Shown piece after piece: positions 21,391 through 33,625 of a DNA stretch of 64,000 bases. Position 1 is the first letter of the stretch. Each line of letters begins with the position of its first letter. The notes beneath the pieces were generated by a model that was given only the letters and a program-made list of their open reading frames with translations, was not told the origin of the DNA and searched no databases. The stretch comes from Caenorhabditis elegans (Eukaryota > Nematoda > Chromadorea > Rhabditida > Rhabditidae). Position numbers and translations under genes: made by a program. Where the stretch lies: positions 10,044,001 through 10,108,000 of the forward strand of contig NC_003279.8 of the NCBI RefSeq assembly GCF_000002985.6. The letters are read 5' to 3'.

Positions 21391-22989
21391 AATCCAGAGG
21401 GAGAGAGAAAACATAGTTGACCCATTGAAGATAACATCTGTGTGGATATTTATGAGGAAAAAGAGAAGAACCTGGCAGATATCAAATGGGTACTTTGTAA
21501 CTAGGTAAATTGCTTTCTGTTATGGGATCCGTTTGACACAACGACATGTGTTTTTGAAATTTTCAAATAAACTTGAAACTTTGGAAAGAGGTGTTTGAAT
21601 TGTTAATTGCTTTCTAAAATTGTAAATTTTGCGCGAAAAAAAACATTTCATTCCATAAAGGCTATAGCCTTGCAGTTTTCTTGTTGTGCACAATGGTGTC
21701 GTCGGAATTTTTTTCTAATTTTTTAATGTTGTTCATTTTTTCTCGACCTACTCCAAAACTTCAAGTTTTAAACAAAAATTTTAGATTTTCTGAAAATAAT
21801 CATGAAACTAAAGTTTCTAATTGACCGCAAACATCGGAAATATATTTGATCAGTTTTGTTTACTTCATAAATTGAGAAGTTTTTGAGGACTTTAAAAATT
21901 ACATTTCTTTTTTCCCAAAAGGTTTTTCAGTCTAGATTTGTTAGTCTTTGGTAAATCCACATTGAGAAGAGAAACAATGAAACAAATAACGGAAAACAAT
22001 TGAATTGCCATCTCTTGGGACTTCTAAATCTTGGACACTTTTATGAGAACTTTGGAGAGATTCAGATTACCACTAACAAAATTTTATCTTTACTTACAAT
22101 TTTGTTTAGAATTAAGGGATCTTGGGAGCGTATATTTAAAATTCTCAGATAGAAAGCTGATATGCTTCATCTCTCTTGCCTCTTGCCTCATATCATATCA
22201 ATTACGCAACAAAATTCAATAAGTCAAAACTGAAGCCAGAGAAGTCTTATTACAATTTCCGTCTTTTTACGGTTATCGAATAAAATCTGAACATAAGAGA
22301 AAATCAAGATAAAGTGAAAAGAACATGTGTTAGAAAAGTTGTTTTTCTGGGGGTGAAAATGTGAAAAAAAGTGAAAAGAAACAAATTTTTGTTACTTTAT
22401 GAAACCCAAAAACCTAAAAGCTAGACATTCCGCCTGATTGGGTACCTCTCACCCGCCCGTTCACCCGCCTAAAAAACGAAAATTTACCAAATTTTCCCTA
22501 AAGTACGTGGGAAAGAGCTTATGCAAACTGCAAGACTATTAAAGGAATTACGGTATGTTCATGAATGTTTTCTTATAATAAAAAAGAAAAAGACTAGTCT
22601 CTTGAAACTCTCTTTGACCACGATCACCTCCAGCAGAGCTTAAGCAAACATTGGAAGAGATTTGTGGCAGGAAATGATTAGTGATAAGAGAGTGAGATCT
22701 CTCTATATCTCTCTCTATCACTCATTTGTGAACGTATAGTACTGTCCACACCGGTGAGTGGGGGGAACCGGTGGTGCCTGTTGATGATGGGTGGATATTA
22801 GACGGATTTGCGAGAATTGCGTGCGACGATGATATGGGACTGAGAAATAACGACATGTTGACAAACAATACGGAAGAAACCGATTCTGTTCCCCCGTTCC
22901 AAGTAAAAGGAAATCAAGGAAAATACTGTTCAGGACACCTATCTGACCTTCCAGCTTAACAACAGATACATTGGCTCAGTTTATATACA

Positions 22990-23160
22990 TCATAAATTAA
23001 TTAATCGCAAAACTTTAGAGAAAAAAAAAGTACATTTTTTGATTATTGATAGTTATATGATAAAATTGGAGACAGCGTAGATTTGAGCTACCAAAGCTGA
23101 GTGGTGTCGATGCACCATGTTCAAAAGTCGCCTATTTAACTTTCGAAGTCCAGGTTTGTT
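22990..23160 (+). repeat. Dispersed repeat, copy B
   Basis: It contains GATTTGAGCTACCAAAGCTG and CGATGCACCATGTTCAAAAG, aligning with copy A at 20.7 kb in the same orientation at moderate identity. Confidence 0.6.
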
Positions 23161-26100
23161 GTTCAGGTATAAAATAAATTTTACTTGTCATAATATAGAA
23201 GAAAAAACAAAAAATATTTTGCCACTTTTTTCTGCTGATTTTTTGGTATAATCAATATCAACTGAGATATGAGAGACCACAGTGTTGAGAAATTTTCGTC
23301 GTGGTTTTGCACTCACTTTGAATGTTAATTGAATTTGGTAGGTTTCGAATTTGAACTTGAAAAATTTCTATTTTTTTTTTGAGCCAAAAAGTTGGACTGA
23401 AGCAAAACAAAAATTAAGAAATTTTTAGAGATTTTTTATTAAGAGAAAATTAAGAGATTTTTAAAAATTGAAAACGCTCTCATCTTCAAAAGCAAGTACC
23501 CAAATAGTTAAATTTTACAAAATATTATCATGAAATTGTCTTTTAGTTGAAAACTTTGAAGATGTATGAGCTCAGATTTTTCACTTAAAAAAATGTTTCT
23601 ATAATTGTTTGCCCTTAACAAAGCTTGAGGTGCCATAACAAGAACTCCAATGAAGATACACAAAAGGATATGCAAAAACCATGAAAGACCTTGAACAAAT
23701 GTGTGTGTGTACTTCTCTGAAAGATATATCGAGAATATGTTGAAGTGTGTTGTTGTTGCGACGATCCTCTTTTCCGTATGTTTCGGACCGATGCGCACAG
23801 ATACATAGATATATGTATAAATGTACAATTCATATAATACCTCTCTCTCTCTTACATGCCTCTTTTAGGTATTACCGCCACATGTCACACACATACTTCT
23901 CAAAAGGCTTATTGTGAGTCATGAAACTCCATGGACTACTCATTGCACTTTTATTCAAAACTTTTGAAGCTTATATGTGTTCCGCATGGCTTATACAAAA
24001 AGAAGAACTACTATTCATGACCCCAAAAGTGTTACAGTAATCCTATTGAATAGAATTTAAACATTTGTAAGAGAGTTATAGGAAACAACTACTGTGACCT
24101 ATGCAGTTGGTAAAGCACTTTTGTGAGAAAATCAATTAGATTTAATCAATTAGACTTGTAATTTCGTGTTAGAGGAATTTTACCATCATTCTTTTATTTT
24201 CATGTTTGATGAAGCTTGAATGTTCGTCCTAAATAATAATAAATCGGTATAGTCTATTTTTAGTTCAAATAAAATCAGAAAAAATTGGAAAAAAAAAGAA
24301 AAATACGGTCGCGCGGAAGAGGCTTTTGTCTTGTTTCTTGCGGTTTTTTCTTGCTTCCGACTAATTAGAAAAGAAAATTTGGCCGCGCGGAACAAAAAAA
24401 GAGCATTGAGCCTTCAAGTTCTGCGGAGCAATACACAGAAAATGAGAGCGATGAGGAGCTTGTCTTTCCGCCAGTCAACATACTGTTTTTTTTCTTGTCA
24501 GTGGCATTGAGGGAACATAAAATGAAACACGTCATAGTAAATGAATGATGAGAAGAAGAAGCAAAGGTAGATGGAAAGGTGGTGTTTTATGTTTGACAAG
24601 GATACTAGTTGCATGAAGTATGTACTTGAAGATTTTCGGAATGAGAATCCTCAGTAGACAAATTGAAGAGGATATAGACATTTGAAAAACTACAAAGACA
24701 ATAAAACAATGAGGGAAAAGTTTCAAACCTACAAACTAACAATTTTTGAGCTTACCTTCCGATCTTCAGAAACAAAATCCTACAAAAAACTCAGCAACCG
24801 AGAAGCCCTTTGCAGCTAAATTTAATGTGAAAATCTGTTGAAATGGTTTTCAAATGACACAGTCAACGAATTGGTTACTAACTCAAAAATCATCTAAAAT
24901 TTTGGAAATATAGTCTTTTCAATAGTTTTGCACAGAACATTTTCTCTCTACTTTTAATTAATAAAATTTATCATCATCATCATCGCTATACTCAAAAATA
25001 AGTAACGCTAATAGAAATCATAGAAAATTTGTTCATTAAAAACTTATTGAACAGTTCACAGTGCAATATTTTTTTACCATGGAGACTCTCTAGAACATAG
25101 TCATCGGTTCAAATGTTTTTTATTTCAAAAGATTCACATCAATCGAGCATCGAAAATTTTTAGACTTTTTTCTTAACTCTAAATTGGAGTCTAGAATGAG
25201 AATGAACTCGAAGACGTTCATAAAATCCACAAAGTTTATAAAGTTCCTAGCAGGAGAGATGGTTACTGAGTCTTCTGCTTCTGCTCAACACCATCATTAG
25301 CGCATTGTCTTTTCATTTCTTATTATTGCTTGCTCCTGTGTTCTCTCTATTTCTCTCACTCCATTCTTTGTTTTGTTCTAAATGTTTACCCAAAAGTGTG
25401 ACACATTCAAGAAAGAGGATACAATTTGCCAATGGAATTTCAAAATAATTAATACAGTTCGAAAGAAGCAGTAAGGATGAGAAAACTAGATCAGGGCGAA
25501 AGCTTGAAATAATGTGGCTTAAACAAATTGCACCAAAAAATATGAAATAGAAAGGAAGTTACCTTCTAGCTTTTGAAAATATCGTTTAATGTTTTTGTAC
25601 ATTTTGAATATACAAATTGAATTTATCCCCACTGGGAAAGTTGTTTAAATCACATTTAAACACGTCTAAAAAAAATCTTAAAAATTTGACTATGAAGCCC
25701 CAGAACTGGAAAAATTAACATTATTTTCACCCTGAAATTTAAAAATCTAGACAACAAATCATTATTTTCAGAATATCATAAAATTTCCAAAATTCATGAA
25801 AGTAAGTTGAATGGGTTTAAGGCAATTCGTGATAAACGAAACAAACAAAAATGATTATTAGAAGACAAAGAGCAAACGGGAATGGGAGAATATTTGGCCC
25901 TCCTCTTTCTTCTCTTTTTCTCCCCCATATTCCCGTTCAGTAATGTTTCCCTCTCCCGCAAGAGCATATAGCACACAGCTACATATACACAGATGGCCCC
26001 GTTCATTCGGGAGAGCCTCTTTTCCCGTTGCTCTCCGCGTTCCGCGTGCTCTCCGCCTGTTTGTTTCCTATGTATATATGATTGAACTCTCTCTGCTGCA

Positions 26101-26922
26101 ACCTCTCCCAATAGTCACAAACCAAAAGCTCTGGCTCCAAACAAAACAGTTTCGGACCTGAATTTTGAGTAAAAGAGAATACATGGGAAATGTGCACTAT
26201 GTGGCTCGTGTAGTTTTGTGGTGTTTTAACAGCTTCTGTACGATTATGAGCCAATTCATGAAACACATTCAAAATTTATATACATTTGAAATGTTGTGAT
26301 TTGTGGGTTGAAGAATAAGGCATGTTCTGAAAGACCGTTCTCGTCCTCCTGATTTTTCGTGATGGGAAAATGGATTATGACATGGAGCATTGATTGTACG
26401 ATTTCATATTACTCGCCAGGGAGTAACGTTAACCGGGAAATTGCTAGAAAGCAAAAAAAAGTTAAATCAAATACCAGATTATGCGTAAACAGAAAAAGTA
26501 CCACATTTTAAGACGCAAACTTTCAGCTTTGGGACAAAGCTTAGCAGGTTCCAAAAACGGATTGTTGTAACCAATGAGCATATCTTCAATTTAACGTTCG
26601 CCTTGTCTTTCTAGCAATTGTCCAATTATCGTTATTTTCTAGTCAGATTCAGTTTCCGGTTAGGGGAACGCGGGGATCAGTTCTCGAAAATCAACGAGAG
26701 GGACGTCCATCACATAACACATTTACAACATTGGTTACTGAAAGTTATTAAATTTGATGGTTTCCCTGAAAGCACACAATCCAGATAGTCCGAGAGAAAG
26801 ACGGAAATTGTGGATTAGTCGAATGACTCGAATCGAATAGTAATATATGAAAACCTGTACTTTCTAAGATGACCCAAATAGACAAAATTGAAAAAACATT
26901 TATTGAAAGCAGTATTCACTGT

Positions 26923-27786
26923 TCACTCTCCACCAGCCTTCTTCTTTCCTTTTCCAACTGCAAACTTGTTGAACACGAGGTCAATTTTGGTCTCCCGATC
27001 CGCACTGCAAATATTATTATTTCAAAAAGGTTATCATGATACAACATACCTTTGCTTATTCTCCCTTGCTTGACGAGTGTTCACTCTGACTTCGAATCCC
27101 TGGAAAGCTTGATAATTTGAATACTTAGATCAACTTCCCGAACCTCTGCTCTAATAGCTCCAATTCTACGGCTCAAGTGTTTCCAGCAACCTTCATCAAA
27201 AGCCAATCTCTTCTTCATTGTCCACATGAATCCATTCGAGTGTTCAAATGCATTTTTTGCGTGAAGAACTGATTGAGCAGGATCTCTGTTTTCTCCAGCA
27301 AGAAGAAAAGCAAAATGTGGATTGGTTTCATCGAGGACGAATTCTTGCTCTGCTTTCGAGTCTTCTTTTTTCTTTTCCTTGTCTGGAGATACCATTTCTT
27401 TCAGTTCCTTCGAATCACTCTTATTTCCACATGCAACACTTCTATCTTCTGACATTGTCTCATTAATCAATGGGTTTTCAGGTTCCTTTTCCTCCTTTTT
27501 GATCTCTTCCGCCAAAACCATCTCAACACTGTTCAATTCCTCCTTTTCAGATTCCAAAGTAGAAGTTGACATTGTCAGTTTTCTCGCTGGGCTTCTTCTA
27601 ACTTCTTTTGGTTTACTTGCCTGAAAATATGAAGTTTCAATCAATGAATTGTATGGATAAACTTACACAAAATGCCGCGAAAAGGATGAACGTTGCAATT
27701 GGAAAACATTTTACAATAATTTGTAAGATGCTCTCCTGAATTACAAATTGATGAGATATTGAAGTGTTTCCTTCACAACTTACCAT
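26923..27786 (-). CDS. Unrecognised 226-aa protein with N-terminal hydrophobic segment
   Basis: Exons in transcript order are 27786-27784 (only the ATG), 27735-27667, 27620-27144, 27099-27050 and 27004-26923 (stop TGA 26923-26925). Residues about 6-24 (IIVKCFPIATFILFAAFC) form a signal peptide or membrane anchor. A long Glu/Lys/Ser-rich region follows, then a more ordered part (NPHFAFLLAGENRDPAQSV, GFMWTMKKRLAFDEGCWKHL) and a basic tail ending FNKFAVGKGKKKAGGE. The intron 27143-27100 is only 44 nt, and without it the frame stops after DSKSE, so splicing decides the C-terminus. AATAAA on - at 26904-26899 lies just after the stop. The start codon split off as a 3-nt coding exon rests on an ATG|GTAAGT donor. 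I do not recognise the family. Confidence 0.75.
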
Positions 27787-28624
27787 TTTAGAAAGTAGAA
27801 CCAACTTTCACAGCTTCAAAATCAGAAAATAACGAAAATATTTCTACCAGTGGCTAAAGGTTTTCAAAAACGTTTTTTGATAATAGATTTCAAGGCCACG
27901 TTTTCATTTAATAGTGGAACAAAATTTTTTTTTTCAAACCAAATTTAAATTATATTTCCCATTTTTACCGCATCTCTTCTCGCCTTTTCTATTCGATCAA
28001 GGGATCACTGCCTAGTGTTTTCGAACAACTAGAATTCCATGTTAACTTCGTTACAAACTGCTCTCTCTTTTTCAAAAACGTTTTCCGGGGGAGAGGAGAT
28101 TGAGTGCTCATTTTGAATTATTTTCTCAATTGTAACAATATTTAACTAGGTGTATCTCACTGCATTTCACGGGGTATAAGGCTGTTAACAGCATCCTCAT
28201 TGCCCTCTCTATATCTATACTGGAAATCTTGTACTTGATGATAGAAACTGCTTATTTAAGCCAATTTCATCTTCATTGATTAGATTATTGAAGGGGACGC
28301 CAGAATGGGATCTAAATACATGAGAAGGACGATCTATAACATCGTAACATAGCCGTAACGGGAGGTGCTACTTCCTCTAACCCGCCCGACCTCGAAAACG
28401 TCGAAGAAAAATAAAAGTAACCATAGAATGAAAATCTTCCAACGAAATGGTAAAGTTGGTAACTTGTCGCTTCTAGAGAACATCTGTTATAAATATTTAC
28501 GCAATATTTGTGAAGCTAGGTGAGCGTCTTGACCCATCGGAATTTCCTTCTATGGTTAAAATAGTATTCAAAAAAGATGCAGAACCAAATCCCTTCATTC
28601 ATTTTCCAATTAAAAATCGAGAGT
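27787..28624. other. Spacer between two - strand genes
   Basis: About 840 bp with no supported coding sequence. On - the only near-signal after the upstream gene's stop is AATGAA near 28600. This spacing is longer than a usual operon junction, so independent promoters are more likely. Confidence 0.4.
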
Positions 28625-30029
28625 TCACTGTGAAGAAGATGGATCTTTCTCTACTTTCTCAGCTGACTTCTTTGCCTTCGCCTTGCTGCGCTCTGAAAGA
28701 ATCACATTTGAATCTAGAAACAATTATTAAAACAACTCACTCTTCTTCTTGCGATTCTTCTTCGATTTCTTCGAGTTAACACTGCTCGCCTAAATTTTTC
28801 AAATTATTCAGAAAATCACGTGTTTTGTGGGACATTTAGCTGATTCTTGAGAATCATGAGTTACTGACAGTCGATCCGCTCTTCTGTTCTCCACCAAGTT
28901 CAATTGCAGTCTTCACGTCAGATTCTGGTGCATCAGATTTTGCCTCGATTGCAGACTTAACATCACTCTCAAAAGCATCGTTCTTTGCTTCGGCGGCAGT
29001 CTTGACTCCTGATTCAGGAACATCATTCTTTACCTCTGCAGCAGTCTTCACACCAGATTCTGGAATGTCGTTTTTGGCTTCAGAAGCGGTTTTGACATCA
29101 GGTTCTGGAGTATCTTGAACTGGAGATTGGATTGACATGGCAGTGTTCACATTTGATTCAGGAGCATCGTTACGAAGTTCGTTGGCAGTTTGAACTCCAG
29201 TTTCCGGTTGATTTGGAGTTGGAGGCTCAGAAGTAGATGTGCTCTTTCCCTTGCTTTTCTTATTTTTCTTGTTTTTGCGACTGTTTGATTCTGAAATTTT
29301 GAATATTCGGATAGTATTCAAACTTTTATCAAACTCACTCTTCTTATCCTTCGACTTCTTGTTCTTCTTCTTTTTAATTTTCTTCGATTTCTTCGATTCA
29401 GTAGAAGCAGGAGCAGAAGATGATTGATCAGATGAAGCAGGTCCAGAATCCACAGCCAATCTCTCCGATTTTCCACCGACACCATTGGAAGTATTATCCT
29501 TTGGGCCCAAAATAACCGAGTTCCCACCTCCAGAAGCATTCTCAGTTGGAGCCATCCTCTCGGATTTCCCACCAATTCCTCCATAAACATTGTCCTTCGG
29601 CGCCAACAATACAGAGTCTCTACCAATTGGTTTAATTGGAGAGCTCAAAGGATCAACTGGAGTTGGCTGTTCTGCAGTGACTGGAGTTGGCTCGGGGATT
29701 GGAGCAGGAGCACCTTGAGTGATTTCTTGAACTGGAGCGGACACTTGTGTTGGTTGCTGAGGGACTTCAGGAGTTGGTTCCGGGCATTGAACTGGAGCAG
29801 GAGCAGATTCCGGAGCAGGTGCAGGGGTCGGTTGTTCGAGTTGTTGAGGTGGAGCAGCTGCAGGCTGTTCAGTAACAGGCACAGTCTTCGGAGATGATCT
29901 CGAGCTTTTTGTGGAACGAGTGCTTCTTGAACTTCTTTGAGATGTCGTTGCATTCTTGCCATTCTCACTGTTCTTGAAGTAGAAGTAGGCCAGAACAGCG
30001 ACAATTGCCAGTAGGACGTACACGATCAT
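28625..30029 (-). CDS. Unrecognised 409-aa single-pass membrane protein with tandem repeats
   Basis: Exons are 30062-29339 (ATG 30029-30027), 29290-28869, 28789-28741 and 28692-28625, giving 409 aa. Residues 1-18 (MIVYVLLAIVAVLAYFYF) are a membrane anchor, followed by an Arg/Ser/Thr patch and a Pro/Gln/Glu-rich stretch. Two 22-residue repeats follow (SVLLAPKDNVYGGIGG.. and SVILGPKDNTSNGVGG..), then a Lys-rich block (KKSKKIKKKKNKKSKDKK). Next come about seven 14-residue repeats of the type KNDVPESGVKTAAE, and the protein ends Lys-rich (SKKSKKNRKKKKRSKAKAKK). Intron 29338-29291 is 48 nt and frame-neutral, so retention adds 16 residues. If intron 28868-28790 is retained, the protein ends early at STVSNS. 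No catalytic motif is seen. The N-terminal anchor plus low-complexity charged tail suggests an ER or nuclear-envelope-type protein, but that is inference. Confidence 0.75.
28890..29190 (-). repeat. Coding tandem repeat, ~42-bp unit
   Basis: Degenerate 42-bp units encode the 14-aa repeats ending V-K-T/S-A-x-E (about seven copies) of the 409-aa protein. Unit boundaries are clear at protein level, and nucleotide divergence is moderate, as in old in-frame expansions. Confidence 0.7.
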
Positions 30030-30062
30030 TGGTTTTGGTGCTGACTTTTTGTTGATTCCAAT

Positions 30063-31008
30063 CTGAAACAATATTATTTTTGTTTCACAGTAATAAAAAC
30101 TGGCGACGTTTTGGGGCAACCTCTTACCAAACGTTGGAAACTTTCTGCCAACAATTTTGAGTTTTATTAAAATCCCCTCAAGTTGGAAAGTTGAAAACAT
30201 TTGGTAGAAAGTTTTCTCCCAAATGCAGAAAAAGTTGAGAGTGAATCTTTCTAGATGTGCAACTTCAGTGGCCGAAGAGGCTAGCAACCCCACTCTACTA
30301 CTTCAAAAGCAATCATCTGAAATTTAAAACTCACCAGTCAATGTGTCACGTGTCTGAAGATGAAAAGGGAAGAAGTCGTCCTTCGTAAATTCGAAACTGA
30401 ATTTATCGACAAGTTTGTGATTGTTTTTTCTTTTCTTATCTAACGTAGAATCTTCACGGCTTTATTTTTCCAATTCGAAATGTCATAATTTTTTCTTTTT
30501 CCTAATTTTTATGTGAACATATTTCATAAGATATTTGCACTTGCACCTACAACTATCCTCCGTGAATTAACTCAATTACCATGTTTAATATAAGAAATAC
30601 AGTAATTTGTTTTCTGGCATTTTTCCTTATATTTTTCAAGTTATCGCAGAAAGTATTGCAGTTTCTATCGAAGTTTTGGCTTCAGAATATATTTTTGTGT
30701 TTCTTTTTTGTGTGCTTTTGTCTCCTCGTGTTCTCACGATCATCTCGAAATCTGCCAAAACTCCTGTGGCAACATATCTCTCCACTGATCCTCCAAGTGG
30801 TTTTCATTAATCACTGACTACTTCTCTTCTCAACCTGTCTAACACATCTCTCGGTTGCCCTCAAAATCTCGATTCTTCTGATCTTCCGCCCCCATCTGAC
30901 ATCAGCTGTTTGTTGTCTTCTCTCTCTCAAAACTCCGCCTAGTTTTTCTCTTCTTGCTCAAACTCTTTACTTCAGTCTCTTCTTCTTTTCCATCGAGACA
31001 ACAACAAC
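30063..31008. promoter_or_regulatory. Divergent promoter region
   Basis: This is the 5' flank of the - strand 409-aa gene and of the + strand 212-aa gene. The last 200 bp before 31009 are T/C-rich (TCTTCTTTTCC), common upstream of nematode starts. An acceptor at 30063-30065 (TTTCAG on -) would start the 409-aa mRNA 33 nt before its ATG, by cis- or trans-splicing. No conserved box is recognised. Confidence 0.4.
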
Positions 31009-33625
31009 ATGGGCGCCTTCGATCGCGTGAGTTTTCATCTTCGAAAATGTTATTATTTTGACATTATCTAGTTCCTAGGGGTGTCAGTGAAAAATATAAA
31101 TTATTGAGGAACTTTTATTTTTTAAAAATTTCGAACGGTTTTCTGCAAAAAATAAAATCAACTATAAGAAGTATTTATATATGTCAACGCCTAGACTAAA
31201 GCTAAAGATCGAGTCTAAGCCTAATCCAGAGCCAAAACCTTAGCTAAATCCTAAAAATCGATGTGTTCAGGTGAAAGCTCAAGTTGCATCCGACTCAAAA
31301 TGGACATCAGCTCCTTACAAGGGATTTGTGGCCGGAAGCCCATCAAACACGTATATTGATATTGTTTCCACTGCGTGAGTTTTCAACATGCAACCTATCC
31401 TGAAGCTTTTTAAAATTAATTGTAAGATAATCAAATTGTCATGTTTCACTCTTTGAATTCTCAGCAAATTTCAAAGTATTACGTTGATTTATTGTATCAA
31501 TTTGTTTGTTGGAGATGATACTGCTGTTCGCAACCGCAACGAGACCAACTTCGTCTCTAGCACAGCGTGGACCCAAAATTTCACGAAACAAATGAAACGG
31601 TTTTCTACAACGTAGAAACGCCAAAACGCCAAAAACGCCAAGAATGTCTCTCTCAAAAAATAAAATTGCTAATTGACTTACAGTCATCAGCTGAAAAGTC
31701 CGAAAATATTTCAGCTTTGAAGACGCCACTAACACGATGAATTTTGCTCGTCACTCGAAATACGATGAAATGTATTCTCCTTATCTCGGATCATTCCGCG
31801 AACGACACAATTATACTTCAATTGCTCCAAGCTTGTGTATTAACAAAACGTTAGTTTTTATTTGGTGATACATGTGTACTCTTTCCGTATTAAAGTTCTC
31901 TCTCATTTTTTATCAGTTTTAGATTGAGTAAACTCGTGCGAAAGTTATATTACTCGGCGTTTGCCGCCAGCTTCCTACCCAAGGCTTCGCAACTTCTTAC
32001 CCAAGGCTTGCCCAAAAAATAAAAACATTTATAAGGAGCTGCCAAGACTTGGGTAAACCTTGGGCAAGAGTTGGACGCCGTCTCAAAAATGAAAAAAGTC
32101 GTCGACTGCCTCGTCGTCCCGAGGCGTCGCCCAAGTCTTACCCAAGTCTTACCCAAGTTTTGCCTATTTCTTACCCAATTTATACCTGTGTGTTGAACTT
32201 TGATCTCATTTCCCGTTGTGCCGAAGTCTTACCTGCTGAGCCATGATGGTCGCGCGAAAAGATCCACACTAGTAATTATATATCGTACTCATATTCTGAT
32301 AGATATTTTTGAGGAAGTACCAGACATATCTGATTGATACGGTATTCTCACATACCTTATTTCATTTGTTTTCAAGTTTGTTTTCAATACCTAATGATTC
32401 TAAGTTCAGAATTTACAGAATTACTGTAATTCATGTTTGTTTCATGTCTCTCAATTTTATAAAAGTTTACATTTCAAAAGAACAGTTCAGTCTTAGAAAA
32501 ATTCAAAATTTGATGCATAGGATTGACTGACTATTATTTGACTATTGGACTGACTAGGAGAAGAATCATCCTGAAGATAACTTTTCTTTTTATTTTTAGA
32601 AAAATTATATGGTTTATTAGACAAAATGGCAATAAAAATCAGACTTTGTTCGTACATTTTTTTAAACAATGTTAGCCACCAGAGAAAAATATTTAGAATT
32701 TGCCTTTGAAGGGACAAGTTTTCCTGTGAATTCTTTCAATTACATTGAAATTCCTCTATTTTAAATACAAATTAATCAAAAGACAAAGTGTCGATTTACG
32801 CTAAACATTGCGCATGCGGGATTTCGGAATCTTGTTCGTTCTTTACATCTGCAAACTTGGGTAAGAAGTTGGCAAAACTTGGCTAAGACTTGGGCAGAAC
32901 TCGGGCGAGGGAGTTTACACTAGAATTGTTGAAGTTGGGTAAGACTTGGGCATACTCTGGGTTAGAAGTTGGCAAGAGTTGGGTAAGAAGCTGAAAAGGC
33001 CCAAACTTGGGGAAGAAGCTGTCGGGAATTGCCGAGTAGTCTTGCACCCTTACGGGTCAATTGAAAATTAGTCTTGCAAATAAAACTAATAGAGGAAATA
33101 CGGTAATAACTTTCAGACACCTGAATTTGTTGAAATGTTTTCAGAAACCGTGCCATCGAGTATGACCTGGCACCACACAAGGCTTACAATCCACGACAAT
33201 CCGAATGGCTTCTTGAAAAAGACAAGAAATATAGGTAAAACTTTTGGTGTTTTAGAACCAACTGGAAACCAAACTTGTCATTTTTATAGAGTTCGTGGTG
33301 CTCGTAATTTAATTTACACAAAAAGCGCATCGGATATCAGTTTGCCTCCACTGACACGTCGCACATTCACAGTTCCAACAGATACTCTTCGGTTCGTCTA
33401 GGCAATTTGCTTTCCTTGCTAACCTGTTATTTCAGTCATCAGAATCAATTTCTCTACTGGAATGGTCGTGCACTTGGTCTTGACTATGTTGCTCCATTCC
33501 TTCGTCGTGAAGATTATTCTCGTCACGAGGATCGCCGTTATCAGAGAATTTACTGGTCTCCACATTTCATTGATTTGCTTCCATCTTGCCGTCATTCTGC
33601 ACATCTTATGCTTTCCGCTTATTAA
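31009..33625 (+). CDS. Unrecognised 212-aa Tyr/Arg-rich protein
   Basis: Exons 31009-31026, 31271-31374, 31715-31849, 33145-33234, 33290-33391 and 33436-33625 give 212 aa in one frame. It begins MGAFDRVKAQVASDSKW and ends LLPSCRHSAHLMLSAY. It is rich in Tyr, Arg, His and Trp (KYDEMYSPYLGSFRERHNY, DYSRHEDRRYQRIYWSPHF), with no signal peptide or membrane segment and no coiled coil. The many aromatic-basic pairs and short Tyr-containing blocks recall small filament- or microtubule-associated proteins, but I cannot assign a family. AATAAA at 33730-33735 follows the stop. Intron 3 contains a ~1.09-kb transposon-like element. Confidence 0.85.
31951..33038. mobile_element. Non-autonomous DNA transposon-like element, TACTCGGC termini
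   Basis: The left end TACTCGGCGTTTGCCGCCAG and the right end ..CTGTCGGGAATTGCCGAGTA are imperfect inverted repeats that begin and end with TA. Subterminal regions carry many copies of ACTTGGGTAAG / CTTACCCAAG, on one strand at the left and the other at the right. The interior is AT-rich with no transposase seen. The termini resemble those of the element at 46114-47042. Confidence 0.75.

Larger units (their letters stand above)
18027..26880. other. Long region without a supported gene
   Basis: This is probably the 5' flank or an upstream intron of the M-RIP gene on the - strand, and the 3' flank of the genes beyond 26.9 kb. It holds a 637-bp hairpin (20004-20640), a dispersed repeat pair (20.7 and 23.0 kb), a GA repeat (21367-21390), short blocks with CACCCGCC motifs (about 22.45 kb) and a GC-richer block (25.9-26.06 kb). 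Open frames such as 19608-19823 lack an ATG or splice support. Confidence 0.5.

Noticed and set aside
30063..30293. N-terminal extension of the 409-aa protein frame
   Set aside because: The extension is intron-like sequence before a strong TTTCAG acceptor at 30063, and the anchor-forming MIVYVLL start follows directly after it.
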